A stretch of DNA of 38,308 nt from a virus. This document shows positions 1 through 7,865 of this stretch, piece after piece (position 1 is the stretch's first letter; each line of letters starts with the position of its first letter). The notes beneath the pieces are model-generated. The model saw only the letters and a list, made by a program, of their open reading frames with translations. It was not told where the DNA came from and ran no database searches. The stretch lies in the IMG/VR virus record IMGVR_UViG_3300041955_000615, positions 1-38,308 of that record; one strand, 5' to 3'. Both the position numbers and the translations under genes were made by a program.

Positions 1-2
1 CC

Positions 3-164
3 AGCGGCACCACGACCGGATCGACGAACTACTACGATCAGCCGATAGGGACGGGGTACTACTACGACTATGCAGCCGGCCGCTACTACGAGACGTTCTG
101 GCTCGGCGCGTTCGACATGGATGCTTACGTCTACGATTTGTCCGTTACGAAGGTTTGTCCATAA
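3..164 (+). CDS. C-terminal fragment of an unidentified Tyr/Gly-rich protein
   Basis: An open frame enters from the left edge and ends with TAA at 162-164, leaving 53 residues. It is rich in Tyr, Gly and Asp, and its last strand-like stretch (FWLGAFDMD, then AYVYDLSV) resembles the closing beta strands of secreted jelly-roll or LamG-like domains. That resemblance is a weak impression. The upstream part is outside the window, so length and function cannot be judged. The next gene starts 26 bases later with its own ribosome site. Confidence 0.55.
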   Translation, partial: SGTTTGSTNYYDQPIGTGYYYDYAAGRYYETFWLGAFDMDAYVYDLSVTKVCP

Positions 165-190
165 ACACGCAACTTGAAAGGAGCCGTGCA

Positions 191-379
191 ATGGCAAAGA
201 AGTGGATTGCTGGGGCGATTCAACACCCCGGCGCATTGACCGCGAAGGCGAAGGCGGCCGGCAAGTCGCTGGCGGCCTTCGAGGCGCACCCGCCCAAGGG
301 AGTTTCAGCCAAGACCAAGCGGGAGATCAACCTGGCGAAGACCCTGGCCACGTTCCACCACAAGGGTCGGTCCAAATAG
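191..379 (+). CDS. Small basic conserved phage-type protein (62 aa)
   Basis: This 62-residue protein starts MAKKWIAGAI at an ATG 7 bases after an AAAGGAG ribosome site, which is why this start is preferred to the upstream in-frame one at 155. It is rich in Lys and Ala, has no membrane segment, and contains an AKTKREINLAKTL stretch. From memory, short proteins beginning MAKKWIAGAI with a similar Lys-rich INLAKTL tail are common in phage and prophage genomes with unknown function. That similarity is recalled, not searched. A strong terminator follows directly, so it probably closes the transcript containing the gene before it. Confidence 0.7.
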   Translation: MAKKWIAGAIQHPGALTAKAKAAGKSLAAFEAHPPKGVSAKTKREINLAKTLATFHHKGRSK

Positions 380-405
380 GCAAGTGCGGCAAGTGCGTCT
401 GTACA

Positions 406-449
406 AAATGCCCAGGTGGTCTCCACCACCTGGGCATTTGTCTTTCTTG
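406..449 (+). terminator. Rho-independent terminator
   Basis: A perfect 15-bp inverted repeat (406-420 with 425-439, loop CTCC) is followed by a T-rich tail, GTCTTTCTT. It separates the 62-residue gene from the band-7 gene, whose strong AAGGAGGTGA ribosome site begins right after the tail. Confidence 0.85.
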
Positions 450-462
450 AAGGAGGTGAACG

Positions 463-1038
463 ATGGAAAGCGCGTTTGCTTGGCTCGGCCAACTCTTCGA
501 GACGTTCTACAAGTTCATTCCGCACATCCTCATCATCCGCGCCACGCATGGTGGGGTAAAATGGGTGCGCGGGAAGCACATCCGCCTGCTCGCCCCCGGC
601 TTGCACCTTTGGTGGCCGCTCACCACCGAGGTGGAAGTGATCGTGACGGCCCGCCAGACCCTCGCCATCCCGGACCAGGTGATGGTTACGAAGGACGGCA
701 AGAAGGTGGTGGTCAAGACGCTGGTGGTCTACAAGATTCCCGACCCCGTGCGTGCCATCGGCAAGTTGAATTGGGATTGCGACACCACGATCAACGACTT
801 GACGCAATCGGCCGTGGTCCGCGTGGTCGCCACGCACGACTACGATGAGATCATGGCGGGGATCAGGGACGAGAGCCTGACGAAGACGCTCACCAAAGAG
901 ACGCGCCGGGAGTTGCGGCAATTCGGCGTCCACGTCACCCGCTGCAAGCTGGTGGACTTCGCGGATTGCAAGGTCTTTAAGCTGCTCACGTCCCAGGCGG
1001 ATCGCCAAGGGATGTCCTCGCACCAGTTCTACCAGTAG
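463..1038 (+). CDS. SPFH/band-7 domain protein (191 aa)
   Basis: The product resembles the stomatin/prohibitin (SPFH, band 7) family. Visible features are a conserved GLHLWWPL turn around residues 45-53, the DQVMVTKDG strand pair near 70-80, a VVYKIPDP segment, and a C-terminal part with ETRRELRQFGVHVTRCKLVDF, typical of the band-7 core end. No clear transmembrane helix precedes the domain and the coiled-coil tail of long family members is missing, so this is a short form. The start at 463 is fixed by an excellent AAGGAGGTGA site 3 bases upstream. Family members scaffold membrane microdomains or regulate proteases; the role here is unknown. It is the last plus-strand gene before the minus-strand defence operon. 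Confidence 0.8.
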   Translation: MESAFAWLGQLFETFYKFIPHILIIRATHGGVKWVRGKHIRLLAPGLHLWWPLTTEVEVIVTARQTLAIPDQVMVTKDGKKVVVKTLVVYKIPDPVRAIGKLNWDCDTTINDLTQSAVVRVVATHDYDEIMAGIRDESLTKTLTKETRRELRQFGVHVTRCKLVDFADCKVFKLLTSQADRQGMSSHQFYQ

Positions 1039-1140
1039 CCCCGGCGTGTTCGACCGTGAAGTCACCTTGGAAATCTCTTCGGAACCCCTGCATCTTGACG
1101 GCTAATTAAGTGTGCGTCGAAACCTTCTCGATTCGACATT

Positions 1141-1163
1141 CACGGAAGCCCATCGGCTCCGTG
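1141..1163. other. Small hairpin between convergent genes
   Basis: The 185 bases between the band-7 gene and the convergent vsr gene hold a 6-bp inverted repeat (CACGGA 1141-1146, TCCGTG 1158-1163). There is no T run on either side, so a terminator role is only a guess. Nothing else was recognised in this gap. Confidence 0.25.
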
Positions 1164-1223
1164 CCGAAGGGCCTTGTGGTCTTAGGAATCGGATGGGCAG
1201 ACGCCTCACCCGTGGGCCAATGG

Positions 1224-1634
1224 CTAACCCATAAGAAATGCCAGCAGCCGGCGCTCAAGCAGATTAGGAGTGCGCGTCCAGCACTCCCAGACAGTGAAAA
1301 CCGACCAGCCATGACGGCGCAGGCTTCTGACATTCTGGCGATCGCGCACCCTGTTCTTTAGTAGCTTCTCCGCCCAATAATGCTGGTTCGATTTGGGCAC
1401 TACGCGCCCCATGCGACATCGGTGCGAGTGCCAAAAGCAGCCGTGTACGAATACCACTTTCCGATGTCGGGGCAAGACTATATCCGGGCATCCGGGCAGT
1501 TCACGACAATGCAGTCGGAACCGAAAACCTAAACGGTGGATCAGTCGCCGCACGGTCATTTCGGGCGACGTGTCCCTGCCGCGGATACGGGACATGCAAT
1601 AACTGCGCTGCTCGGCAGAAAGATTATCGACCAC
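1224..1634 (-). CDS. vsr: Very short patch repair endonuclease Vsr
   Basis: Vsr nicks DNA 5' of the T in T:G mismatches that arise when 5-methylcytosine deaminates, starting short-patch repair. The signature blocks are all present: MSRIRGRDTSPE near the N-terminus, the PDIV strand with the metal-binding Asp, the FVHGCFWHSHRC block with conserved Cys and His residues, the YWAEKLLKN.RDR helix and the WSVFTVWECW strand. Several GTG codons are possible starts. GTG at 1634 gives a 136-residue protein of family length and has an AGG 6 bases upstream, while GTG at 1673 would overlap thyX. It is the last gene of the minus operon begun by the cytosine methyltransferase. Vsr normally sits next to its methyltransferase, but here four genes separate them. 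Confidence 0.9.
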   Translation of the reverse strand: MVDNLSAEQRSYCMSRIRGRDTSPEMTVRRLIHRLGFRFRLHCRELPGCPDIVLPRHRKVVFVHGCFWHSHRCRMGRVVPKSNQHYWAEKLLKNRVRDRQNVRSLRRHGWSVFTVWECWTRTPNLLERRLLAFLMG

Positions 1635-1651
1635 CGAAACCTGCACGGCTA

Positions 1652-2590
1652 TTAGGAATGAGGTTCGTCCCACGGAACTGGCAGGCCAAGATCAACCAGT
1701 TTCATCCGAAATTCTTCCCGTTCGCGGCTATGTTTCAGCCCTTCCGGGCCAGCGCCAAGCCATCCGTAGCTCTCAGCGAGTTGCCTGGCAGATGAAACAC
1801 GATTCCCGCTGATCTCCCGGAGGATTGCCATTTCAAGGCGCGAAAATGCTTGAGACTGAAGACCGTAATCGAGGAACGCCTCCCAGGCGACGGGACACCA
1901 CTTGCTGACAATATCGTACCCAATCACCCTGGCATAGCTCCGAATTTCAACCTGCGCGTGGTCGTCCAGCCGCAACGAGAGAAAATGCAGAAGGTTGTGC
2001 AGGTCAATTTTCCAATATGCCTCGGTGTAAGTCGAAAGGGGAAGGTCTTTTCTGGCCTGCTCCCGCGCTACTCCCATTTCCAGACGCTTCTCGTAGACTC
2101 GCCTTGCCTGCGATTGAAGCTCCTCCTCGTCCTGGGAGAGGATGGCTCCCGCCTTGGCGTCGATAAACGCCCCGCTGCCCTGTCGGTTCGACGCGGACTG
2201 CTCGCGCCACTCGCCGGGCGGCGTCCTTTGCGCCGCGTCGATGGCTTCCGAGTAGCGTGTTGAATACTCGTTCACGTTCGCAGTCCGGTGGCGTATCCAC
2301 TGTCTCCAGCAGTCCATCGGAACGCGGACGTGCAGCTTGATCTCGCACATCTCGAAGGGAGTCGTGTGCCGATGCCGCATAAGATAGCGGATCAGCCCCC
2401 GGTCCTCGCTGACCAGCTTGGTCCCTGCCCCATACGAAATCCTTGCCGCCTGGACAATCGCCTCGTCCGAGCCCATGTAATCGACAACGCGCACAAAACC
2501 ATCATCGAGCACTTGGAGTCGCTCGCCCAGAAGGGCATCCAGCGCCGGAACCGTGATTCGCGAGTGCTGTAGTGTCTTGGTCTCGTCCAT
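1652..2590 (-). CDS. thyX: Flavin-dependent thymidylate synthase ThyX
   Basis: ThyX makes dTMP from dUMP using methylenetetrahydrofolate, FAD and NADPH. The defining RHR-x7-S motif is intact (RHRTANVNEYS, residues 100-110), followed by TRYSE. An earlier RHRHTTPFE block (72-80) is the usual FAD/dUMP-binding helix. At 312 residues it is longer than the classical 210-250-residue form because of a C-terminal extension after about residue 250. Its ATG shares one base with the stop of the preceding gene (TAATG at 2592-2588), so it is translationally coupled inside the defence-type operon rather than a stray housekeeping gene. It may protect or replenish thymidylate when the operon acts, or be a captured phage nucleotide gene. 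Identity is firm; the role in this setting is inference. Confidence 0.92.
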   Translation of the reverse strand: MDETKTLQHSRITVPALDALLGERLQVLDDGFVRVVDYMGSDEAIVQAARISYGAGTKLVSEDRGLIRYLMRHRHTTPFEMCEIKLHVRVPMDCWRQWIRHRTANVNEYSTRYSEAIDAAQRTPPGEWREQSASNRQGSGAFIDAKAGAILSQDEEELQSQARRVYEKRLEMGVAREQARKDLPLSTYTEAYWKIDLHNLLHFLSLRLDDHAQVEIRSYARVIGYDIVSKWCPVAWEAFLDYGLQSQAFSRLEMAILREISGNRVSSARQLAESYGWLGAGPEGLKHSREREEFRMKLVDLGLPVPWDEPHS

Positions 2591-3561
2591 TATGGGAATG
2601 CGGGCAATTGGAAAAGGTAGTAGTCATCGTCGGGTGCGGAGTAGTTCGGGAAGTTGTAGGTGTTGGGCTGCGCGTAGCAGAGTTGAATCGCTGCATCCCG
2701 CAGAGCAAGACTAGCCGCTCCCACCGTGGAGATTTTGGTGTTCATGGGGGCAATGATCGTGTTGAGGTCCGGTGCCTTTGCAATCTGCTCTTGCAAAATG
2801 CCAGCCGTTGCCTCGGCATCGTATCCCTTGAACTGAAACTCTTCCACTCTGTCAAGAATGCTCTTCAGACGAGAGAACCGAGCGACATTTGTTGCCTGGT
2901 GCGGTTGAGTTGCCGGCTCAGTTTCATCGGCCAGACCAAGCGACACACGGAATGGCTCGCATTGCCGGATCAAACTTAGAGCGCGCTCGTCCTCGAACCC
3001 CACCAACAGAATCAGATGAGTCCTTCGGGACGGACGTAGCTCCCCAGGAAAGCCCAAGACGGAACGCACGTCCCGTATCCCTCTTGACAGCCATTTGTCT
3101 CTGGTAGGGTCTCCTACGGAGTACTCCTTGGCTCGGTTGTAGACGAACTCGACTGTGCTCCCGGCCGCTACGTTGGACTGTAGGAATCGCATGAGCATAA
3201 GCAGCGACTCCCTCGTCAGAGTCGTTATATCCACAAGAATGCGCTGCGCGGAATCAACCCTGAGCAGACCGCCAATTACCTCGGCCATGTGGTCGGCCGA
3301 CCGTATCGGATTGTCGCTGCTGAGGTGGAGTCGCTTGCACTTGTCGGAAAACAGGCCGCACAATTGCATGAATTGTGATTGCATCGCCTCGCGGTAGCTG
3401 TCGTTCATCGCCACCACCGCAGCCGCCACCGAAGATCGGTCGATGCTCGACGCCACAGAGATGCAGCGAGACTCGTAGCTTGCCGAGCAGATGAAGACAT
3501 CAATTGGCTTGCCAGCCAATTTGTCTTTAATTTCAGTATGATTTCCGTGCCACGCGGTCAT
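2590..3561 (-). CDS. Unrecognised two-lobed Rossmann-like protein (323 aa)
   Basis: I do not recognise this family. The N-terminal half alternates strands and helices: DVFICSASYESRC (about 20-32), AAAVVAMND, RLHLSSDNP and ILVDITTLTRESLLMLMRFL (about 108-127), then TVEFVYNRAKEY. A hydrophobic strand ending D-I-T-T before a helix is reminiscent of the ligand loop of CARF-like Rossmann sensors. The second half opens with LILLVGFEDERALSLI (near 183), which echoes the first strand-helix (strand, small residue, E-x-R, helix) and suggests an internal duplication. No nuclease motif or membrane segment is visible. It lies 15 bases after the AAA ATPase gene and overlaps thyX by one base. A sensor or signal-binding role in a three-protein defence unit is a guess. 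Confidence 0.75.
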   Translation of the reverse strand: MTAWHGNHTEIKDKLAGKPIDVFICSASYESRCISVASSIDRSSVAAAVVAMNDSYREAMQSQFMQLCGLFSDKCKRLHLSSDNPIRSADHMAEVIGGLLRVDSAQRILVDITTLTRESLLMLMRFLQSNVAAGSTVEFVYNRAKEYSVGDPTRDKWLSRGIRDVRSVLGFPGELRPSRRTHLILLVGFEDERALSLIRQCEPFRVSLGLADETEPATQPHQATNVARFSRLKSILDRVEEFQFKGYDAEATAGILQEQIAKAPDLNTIIAPMNTKISTVGAASLALRDAAIQLCYAQPNTYNFPNYSAPDDDYYLFQLPAFP

Positions 3562-3576
3562 TGTAAGTACCTGGAA

Positions 3577-5424
3577 TCAATCAAACAGCGCCTTTTGCGA
3601 GGGCTCAAGCAGTCCTGACACGCCGGCCTTTTTCATCTTCCGCAGAAGCCGGTCGGGGTTGGCCATGCCCTCAAGCAGCACCTCGTTCGTCACCCACAAA
3701 TAGCCGGCGAAGCTCGAAGGATCAAGGTTGAAATGCGGCGCGAGACGCCTAGTCAGTACGTACAGCCTCGTCCGTCCGGTGCCGTCTTTGTTGCCGATGG
3801 AAGACCGATGAAAATACCCGTAACGAACACCCAACTCGAACACCTCGACGACTTCGGGATCGGGCATACCCGAAATCGCAACTGAAAAGACACGCCGCTC
3901 TGAATCGTCGGAAACGAGCTTTTGATAGAACGTGTTTCCCAGGGTCCGCACCAGATTCCGCAGCTTCTCAATGGGCCGCTTATTTTCGGCGGTATCAGCA
4001 GGCGCTTCGGGCGACTGCCCCTCTTCCTCATTGACAGCCAACTGCTCCTCGCCCTCCTTGGCGATTTTGTCGAACTCGGTGAAAATCAGATTCTCCGCCT
4101 CTCGCCGGATGATGTCGTCCTGGATGCTTGGGCGAATGCTCCCAGGGGCGCTACCGCCGTTGGCCAGGATCTCCTCGTCGAACATCTGCGCGGCCGGCTC
4201 AAGGAAGTACCTGACAAGGCCGGAGGAAATGTGGACAAGCTGGTCGAAGCCGGCATAGTTGTATTTGCTGGTTTGCTTCGCCGAGCCGCCCAGCCGCTTG
4301 ATGTACTCCGGCCTCGCGTACCGTGTCACATCGTCATCTGCGCGGAACCCTCGCCCTGACTGCGGCCAGTTGTTGCGTATCTCGTCTCCAATCTGCCGTA
4401 TTGCCTCCTCCTGGCCGTCGTCTGGACGGAAGAAATCACGCGGGCTGACCGCGATTCCTGCCTTTATCAGCCGCTTGGCAACGATCTGTTCAATTCTTTC
4501 TGGATACTTGCTGCGCCGCGACGTGTATATGTCAGCGATGCTGATCTCCTGGTAGTCATGGGGCGTCTGAATAGGCATACCAGCCACCGTTGAGAACGTC
4601 TTGTAGGACAATTGCGTCGAGATTTTGATACTTACGTCCTGTTGCGTGCGGGTGGCCACCCATGAATTGAGGATTCTGGTCTGCGTGTGGCTCAAGTAGT
4701 CGGCATCATCAATGAGAAGGTAGACCGGCCCGCTCGGCATGAAAGAAAGTCGGCGAAGATCGTTGAGAAGCGGATAAAGAAACCCCAGGTAATCACAGAG
4801 CGGCCCTTCGTATGCCGAAGCACTTCGGCCTGGAAAGGACAGGCTCTTCGCGTAGATGTTGACACTGCGGTACATCGTATCGCAGACTTCACGGCAGTTG
4901 TCAAAGACCGCCTGCGCCGATGTTTCGGGAGTGACGGGTTCAGAACCGGCCCACCCACAGTATTTCAGGCGGGGCACAAAGGATTCCCGCACAAAAGTCG
5001 CGGCTTGTTGCGCCTGACCTGGCTCTTGGGTGGGCGCAGAAAGGGCGAGCCAGCGAAACACGTTCGACGCGACAAACACAGTGAGTATATGTTCGTTGAG
5101 GATGAGTTTCGCCTGAGCATCATCGAGCCGATGGAACTCGGTCAAGTTCGGACTGGTGTTCTTGATGGAGACAAGCGCTGCAAAGAAAGGCAGCTTGTCC
5201 AGCGTCACCCCGAGTTGCAGGCATTGACAATCGGGCAGGAGATGCCGGAAGATCATGCTCTTGCCGGAGCCGCGCGGACCATGCAGCATCGTGTGGCCAG
5301 GGTCTTTTATCTTGTTAAAGTCGGGTACAGGAACGAACAAGTCGTTCGTGTCGGCCGCGCTCATTCCCTCCGGGGTGAACACCTTGAAAGGATTTCCACC
5401 GGGACTAGGCATTGCTGTAGGCAC
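3577..5424 (-). CDS. ORC/CDC6-like AAA ATPase (615 aa)
   Basis: This is a P-loop ATPase of the ORC/CDC6-like type seen in bacterial conflict systems. Walker A is GPRGSGKS (residues 49-56), Walker B is YLLIDDADYL (about 235-244), and IKISTQLS (about 268) sits where sensor 1 is expected. The C-terminal third, after an acidic linker (about 470-490), resembles winged-helix material with the conserved YGYFHRS turn. The GTG start at 5424 follows GGGGGA by 5 bases; ATG at 5412 is an alternative. The gene begins 2 bases after the HD gene stop. Such ATPases usually switch on a partner effector after sensing foreign DNA; here the candidate partners are the flanking HD and Rossmann-like proteins. The family assignment is by motif and recollection. 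Confidence 0.78.
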   Translation of the reverse strand: MPTAMPSPGGNPFKVFTPEGMSAADTNDLFVPVPDFNKIKDPGHTMLHGPRGSGKSMIFRHLLPDCQCLQLGVTLDKLPFFAALVSIKNTSPNLTEFHRLDDAQAKLILNEHILTVFVASNVFRWLALSAPTQEPGQAQQAATFVRESFVPRLKYCGWAGSEPVTPETSAQAVFDNCREVCDTMYRSVNIYAKSLSFPGRSASAYEGPLCDYLGFLYPLLNDLRRLSFMPSGPVYLLIDDADYLSHTQTRILNSWVATRTQQDVSIKISTQLSYKTFSTVAGMPIQTPHDYQEISIADIYTSRRSKYPERIEQIVAKRLIKAGIAVSPRDFFRPDDGQEEAIRQIGDEIRNNWPQSGRGFRADDDVTRYARPEYIKRLGGSAKQTSKYNYAGFDQLVHISSGLVRYFLEPAAQMFDEEILANGGSAPGSIRPSIQDDIIRREAENLIFTEFDKIAKEGEEQLAVNEEEGQSPEAPADTAENKRPIEKLRNLVRTLGNTFYQKLVSDDSERRVFSVAISGMPDPEVVEVFELGVRYGYFHRSSIGNKDGTGRTRLYVLTRRLAPHFNLDPSSFAGYLWVTNEVLLEGMANPDRLLRKMKKAGVSGLLEPSQKALFD

Positions 5425-5426
5425 GT

Positions 5427-6620
5427 TTATCCCCCAATGAATCTACCAAAGAATGCAGCGAGTCCCGACCGTCTTGCACCAGGATCGCGGGTGGGTTCGA
5501 TAGGGGACGTGCCTGTCCGCAACAATGACAAGAGATCGCGCGGCTCGCCGTAGCCGTCAGGAACCGGAGGCGGGCTTAAGTCGGCAACTTGGGCTCTCAG
5601 CCAATCTCCATTAACGCCGGCCAGGACCGGACACACTAACCGTATATCGGCTGGAATAGAGGGATACCCGTCCTGCGCCATGATGTATTCCAGCTTTCCC
5701 AAGACCTGCGAGTAGTCGCCAGAGCAAACGTCGATTACTACGTGGATTTGTTCCAATAGGACATACGGTATCATAAAGCGAGAACAATAGAGGCATTCCT
5801 GATAGACCTTGAAAGTCCTTGAGAACACCTCGTCGATGAACTCCACGCCGTCGTCATGCTTTCCGTGCGTCCGTGATATTACTTCCGGGTTGACCTCAAA
5901 GTGCAGGCGAATAGTCCGCGAATCGAGGTCCACCTCGACCCGGCGAAGCCGATCTGCGTAGATGTGGTATACCTCGCTGCCGGGCTGTAGCTCTGCAACT
6001 GCCGCTTGAACGAATCGGTTGGTTCGAGTGTGATCGTCGGCCAATTCGTCGGCGAATCGGAGGATGGCAGCAAGGGTCTTTACCCTGACGCTACCCCGAC
6101 CAAGGTGCCGCGGCCGGTCGTATTTGAGTTTCCCAATAGTGTCCTTGTCCTCACGAGCAAGATCGGCGTAACCGCCGTGTGCTTGTGCAATATGGCCCAC
6201 CATGCGCCTCTCGGCGGCGTCTGGCCCTAGCAACGCTACAACTTCAGGCACAAATAGCTGCTCCAGTATTCTTCGCTCGTGCTCGTCCCGGCCAAAGATA
6301 TTGCCAACATCGTGAAAATGAATGGCCAGAAGGAGAATGTACGCTTCGTATGGAGTCAGCGCGCACCCAGGAGAAAACAGAAGATCAGATGCTCGGTCGA
6401 TCACATGGGCAACGTGGTTTGGGCCGTGGTCTGTGAGCCAAATCGGTTCTCTCGCACCTGGGCCGACATTCGCGGCCGGATGCACTTTGTCGTTGAGAAA
6501 CTCGTTGATTGCCACGAACCGCGTGAAATAGTCTTGGTGTTGGTCGGGAAAGCTGTCGTGGCCCGCGTGTTGCGCCAAATACTGAGCGAGTCGGCTCTTC
6601 GGATTCTTCGTGTTAGGCAT
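5427..6620 (-). CDS. HD-domain phosphohydrolase-like protein (397 aa)
   Basis: An HD-superfamily metal site is visible: H65 in DHGPNH, the HFHD pair at 101-104 followed by VGNIFGRDEHE, and a later Asp in LRFADELADDH. HD proteins hydrolyse phosphate esters such as dNTPs, cyclic nucleotides or single-stranded nucleic acid ends; nothing here fixes the substrate. The C-terminal 170 residues (about 225 onwards) are an uncharacterised alpha/beta region. ATG at 6620 is preferred over the upstream in-frame codon at 6671 because it overlaps the dcm stop by 8 bases, the usual sign of coupled translation. It is second in the dcm operon, immediately before the AAA ATPase. Nucleotide depletion during infection is one possible role, by analogy with dGTPase-type defence. 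Confidence 0.8.
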   Translation of the reverse strand: MPNTKNPKSRLAQYLAQHAGHDSFPDQHQDYFTRFVAINEFLNDKVHPAANVGPGAREPIWLTDHGPNHVAHVIDRASDLLFSPGCALTPYEAYILLLAIHFHDVGNIFGRDEHERRILEQLFVPEVVALLGPDAAERRMVGHIAQAHGGYADLAREDKDTIGKLKYDRPRHLGRGSVRVKTLAAILRFADELADDHTRTNRFVQAAVAELQPGSEVYHIYADRLRRVEVDLDSRTIRLHFEVNPEVISRTHGKHDDGVEFIDEVFSRTFKVYQECLYCSRFMIPYVLLEQIHVVIDVCSGDYSQVLGKLEYIMAQDGYPSIPADIRLVCPVLAGVNGDWLRAQVADLSPPPVPDGYGEPRDLLSLLRTGTSPIEPTRDPGARRSGLAAFFGRFIGG

Positions 6621-7695
6621 TGCGAGCGCCCTGGTGTTGATCGAGCACAGCCTTGAAAACCGCTCGCGCAAGTAGTGGTGGTACAGCGTTTCCCACCTGC
6701 TGCTGCTGAAAGCCGATGGAGCCTTGGAACTCGTAAGAGTCGGGAAAGGACTGGATGCGGGCGGCTTCGCGCACCGAGAGCCCGCGATCTTGCTCGGGAT
6801 GAATGAGCATATTCTTTCGGAAATTGCCGATGACGACCGAAGGCGCGTCGAAACACAGCCGGTGGTAGATTCCCGTGTGACATCGAGAGCGATCCGCGTA
6901 GTTCCGCATCATTCTCGCCGGAATGTCTTCCCAGTTGCCTCCTTGGGGAACGTGGGAATACCGTTTGACGATGTTGTCGGCATTCCTGGTCACAAGATGG
7001 TTGGGCGACCGTTCTTGGCGGCCCCGCATTCCGCGAGCGTAGTGCGATGCGGGGGGAGTCCGATATGGCATCCATGAAAGCGCTGCACCGTTTGACAGCT
7101 TCGGAAGATCGCCTATTGCTTCGCGGACAGTCACCGGCTCCGACCGGGACGACCGCGGCATACGGAATCGAATTCCGTTGCGGGAGCCGATCAGAAAGAA
7201 GCGAGCGCGGTTTTGCGGAACCCCGTGGTGCATTGCGTTCAATAGTCCATACGACAGCGTGTAGTGCGGCGAGAGGCGGTCAATCACTTCCTTCACGAAT
7301 AAGCCCCCGGCGGTGTTCACGATTCCGCAGACGTTCTCAAAGACGACCCATTCTGGTGAAAGTGCTTCGACCACTCGAAGGAATTCAAGGTAGAGCCAAT
7401 TCTCGGGGTTTTCGGATGATCGAGTACGAACATTCGAGTAGGAAAACCCCTGGCATGGGGGGCCACCAAACACCACTGTCTTGCGACCTTTCGGAATACT
7501 TTTCAGCCTCCGCGACGACAGCGATCGAATGTCCTCCTCGTAAATCTCGGTATCCGGGTGATTTGTATGGTACGTCCGCGCTGCCCAAGGGTCCAATTCG
7601 ACGGCCAACACTACTTCGATTCCGGCCAGCACCGCGCCGAGGCTCATGCCGCCCGCGCCGGCGAACAAGTCGATTCCAACCAATGATTCTGCCAT
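6613..7695 (-). CDS. dcm: DNA C5-cytosine methyltransferase (Dcm type)
   Basis: All core motifs of the m5C methyltransferase family are present in order: motif I FAGAGGMSLG (11-20), the catalytic PCQ motif in GGPPCQGFS with Cys81, motif VI ENV (about 121), motif VIII QNRARFFLIG (about 161), a variable target-recognition region (about 190-290), motif IX REAARIQSFPDSYEF and motif X QVGNAVPP. The length of 360 residues is normal. It transfers a methyl group from SAM to C5 of cytosine; the recognition site cannot be read from sequence. It leads the minus-strand operon and has GGTGA just before its ATG. Vsr at the far end of the same operon fits m5C chemistry. No companion restriction endonuclease of a familiar type is adjacent. 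Confidence 0.95.
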   Translation of the reverse strand: MAESLVGIDLFAGAGGMSLGAVLAGIEVVLAVELDPWAARTYHTNHPDTEIYEEDIRSLSSRRLKSIPKGRKTVVFGGPPCQGFSYSNVRTRSSENPENWLYLEFLRVVEALSPEWVVFENVCGIVNTAGGLFVKEVIDRLSPHYTLSYGLLNAMHHGVPQNRARFFLIGSRNGIRFRMPRSSRSEPVTVREAIGDLPKLSNGAALSWMPYRTPPASHYARGMRGRQERSPNHLVTRNADNIVKRYSHVPQGGNWEDIPARMMRNYADRSRCHTGIYHRLCFDAPSVVIGNFRKNMLIHPEQDRGLSVREAARIQSFPDSYEFQGSIGFQQQQVGNAVPPLLARAVFKAVLDQHQGARNA

Positions 7696-7721
7696 AAATC
7701 ACCGACGGCGAATACCGGCGC

Positions 7722-7740
7722 GGGAAGGGCCTGCCTTCCC
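7722..7740. promoter_or_regulatory. 7-bp hairpin in the dcm leader
   Basis: GGGAAGG (7722-7728) pairs with CCTTCCC (7734-7740) across a 5-base loop, ending 27 bases before the dcm ATG. It could be an operator for autoregulation, as cytosine methyltransferases often bind their own leader, or an mRNA stem. There is no direct support for either. Confidence 0.35.
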
Positions 7741-7865
7741 ACCTTAAAGAATGGATGCCACTTATGATGGGAGTAATTGCACACGATCGGGCGGTATGAC
7801 GACCTGCCGCAGGTCGAATCCCCGCCTGGAACGACAATGCTCCGAATCTGGTATCGGCCAGCTAG

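Noticed and set aside
1039-1223. Target-site duplication or attachment site at the left edge of the defence island, compared with 25824-25948 at the right
   Set aside because: No shared direct repeat, integrase, transposase or tRNA end was seen by eye at the two edges.
7801-7830. Possible tRNA T-arm (GGTCGAATCC) in the divergent region
   Set aside because: No matching 5-bp T stem, anticodon arm, acceptor stem or CCA was found around it.
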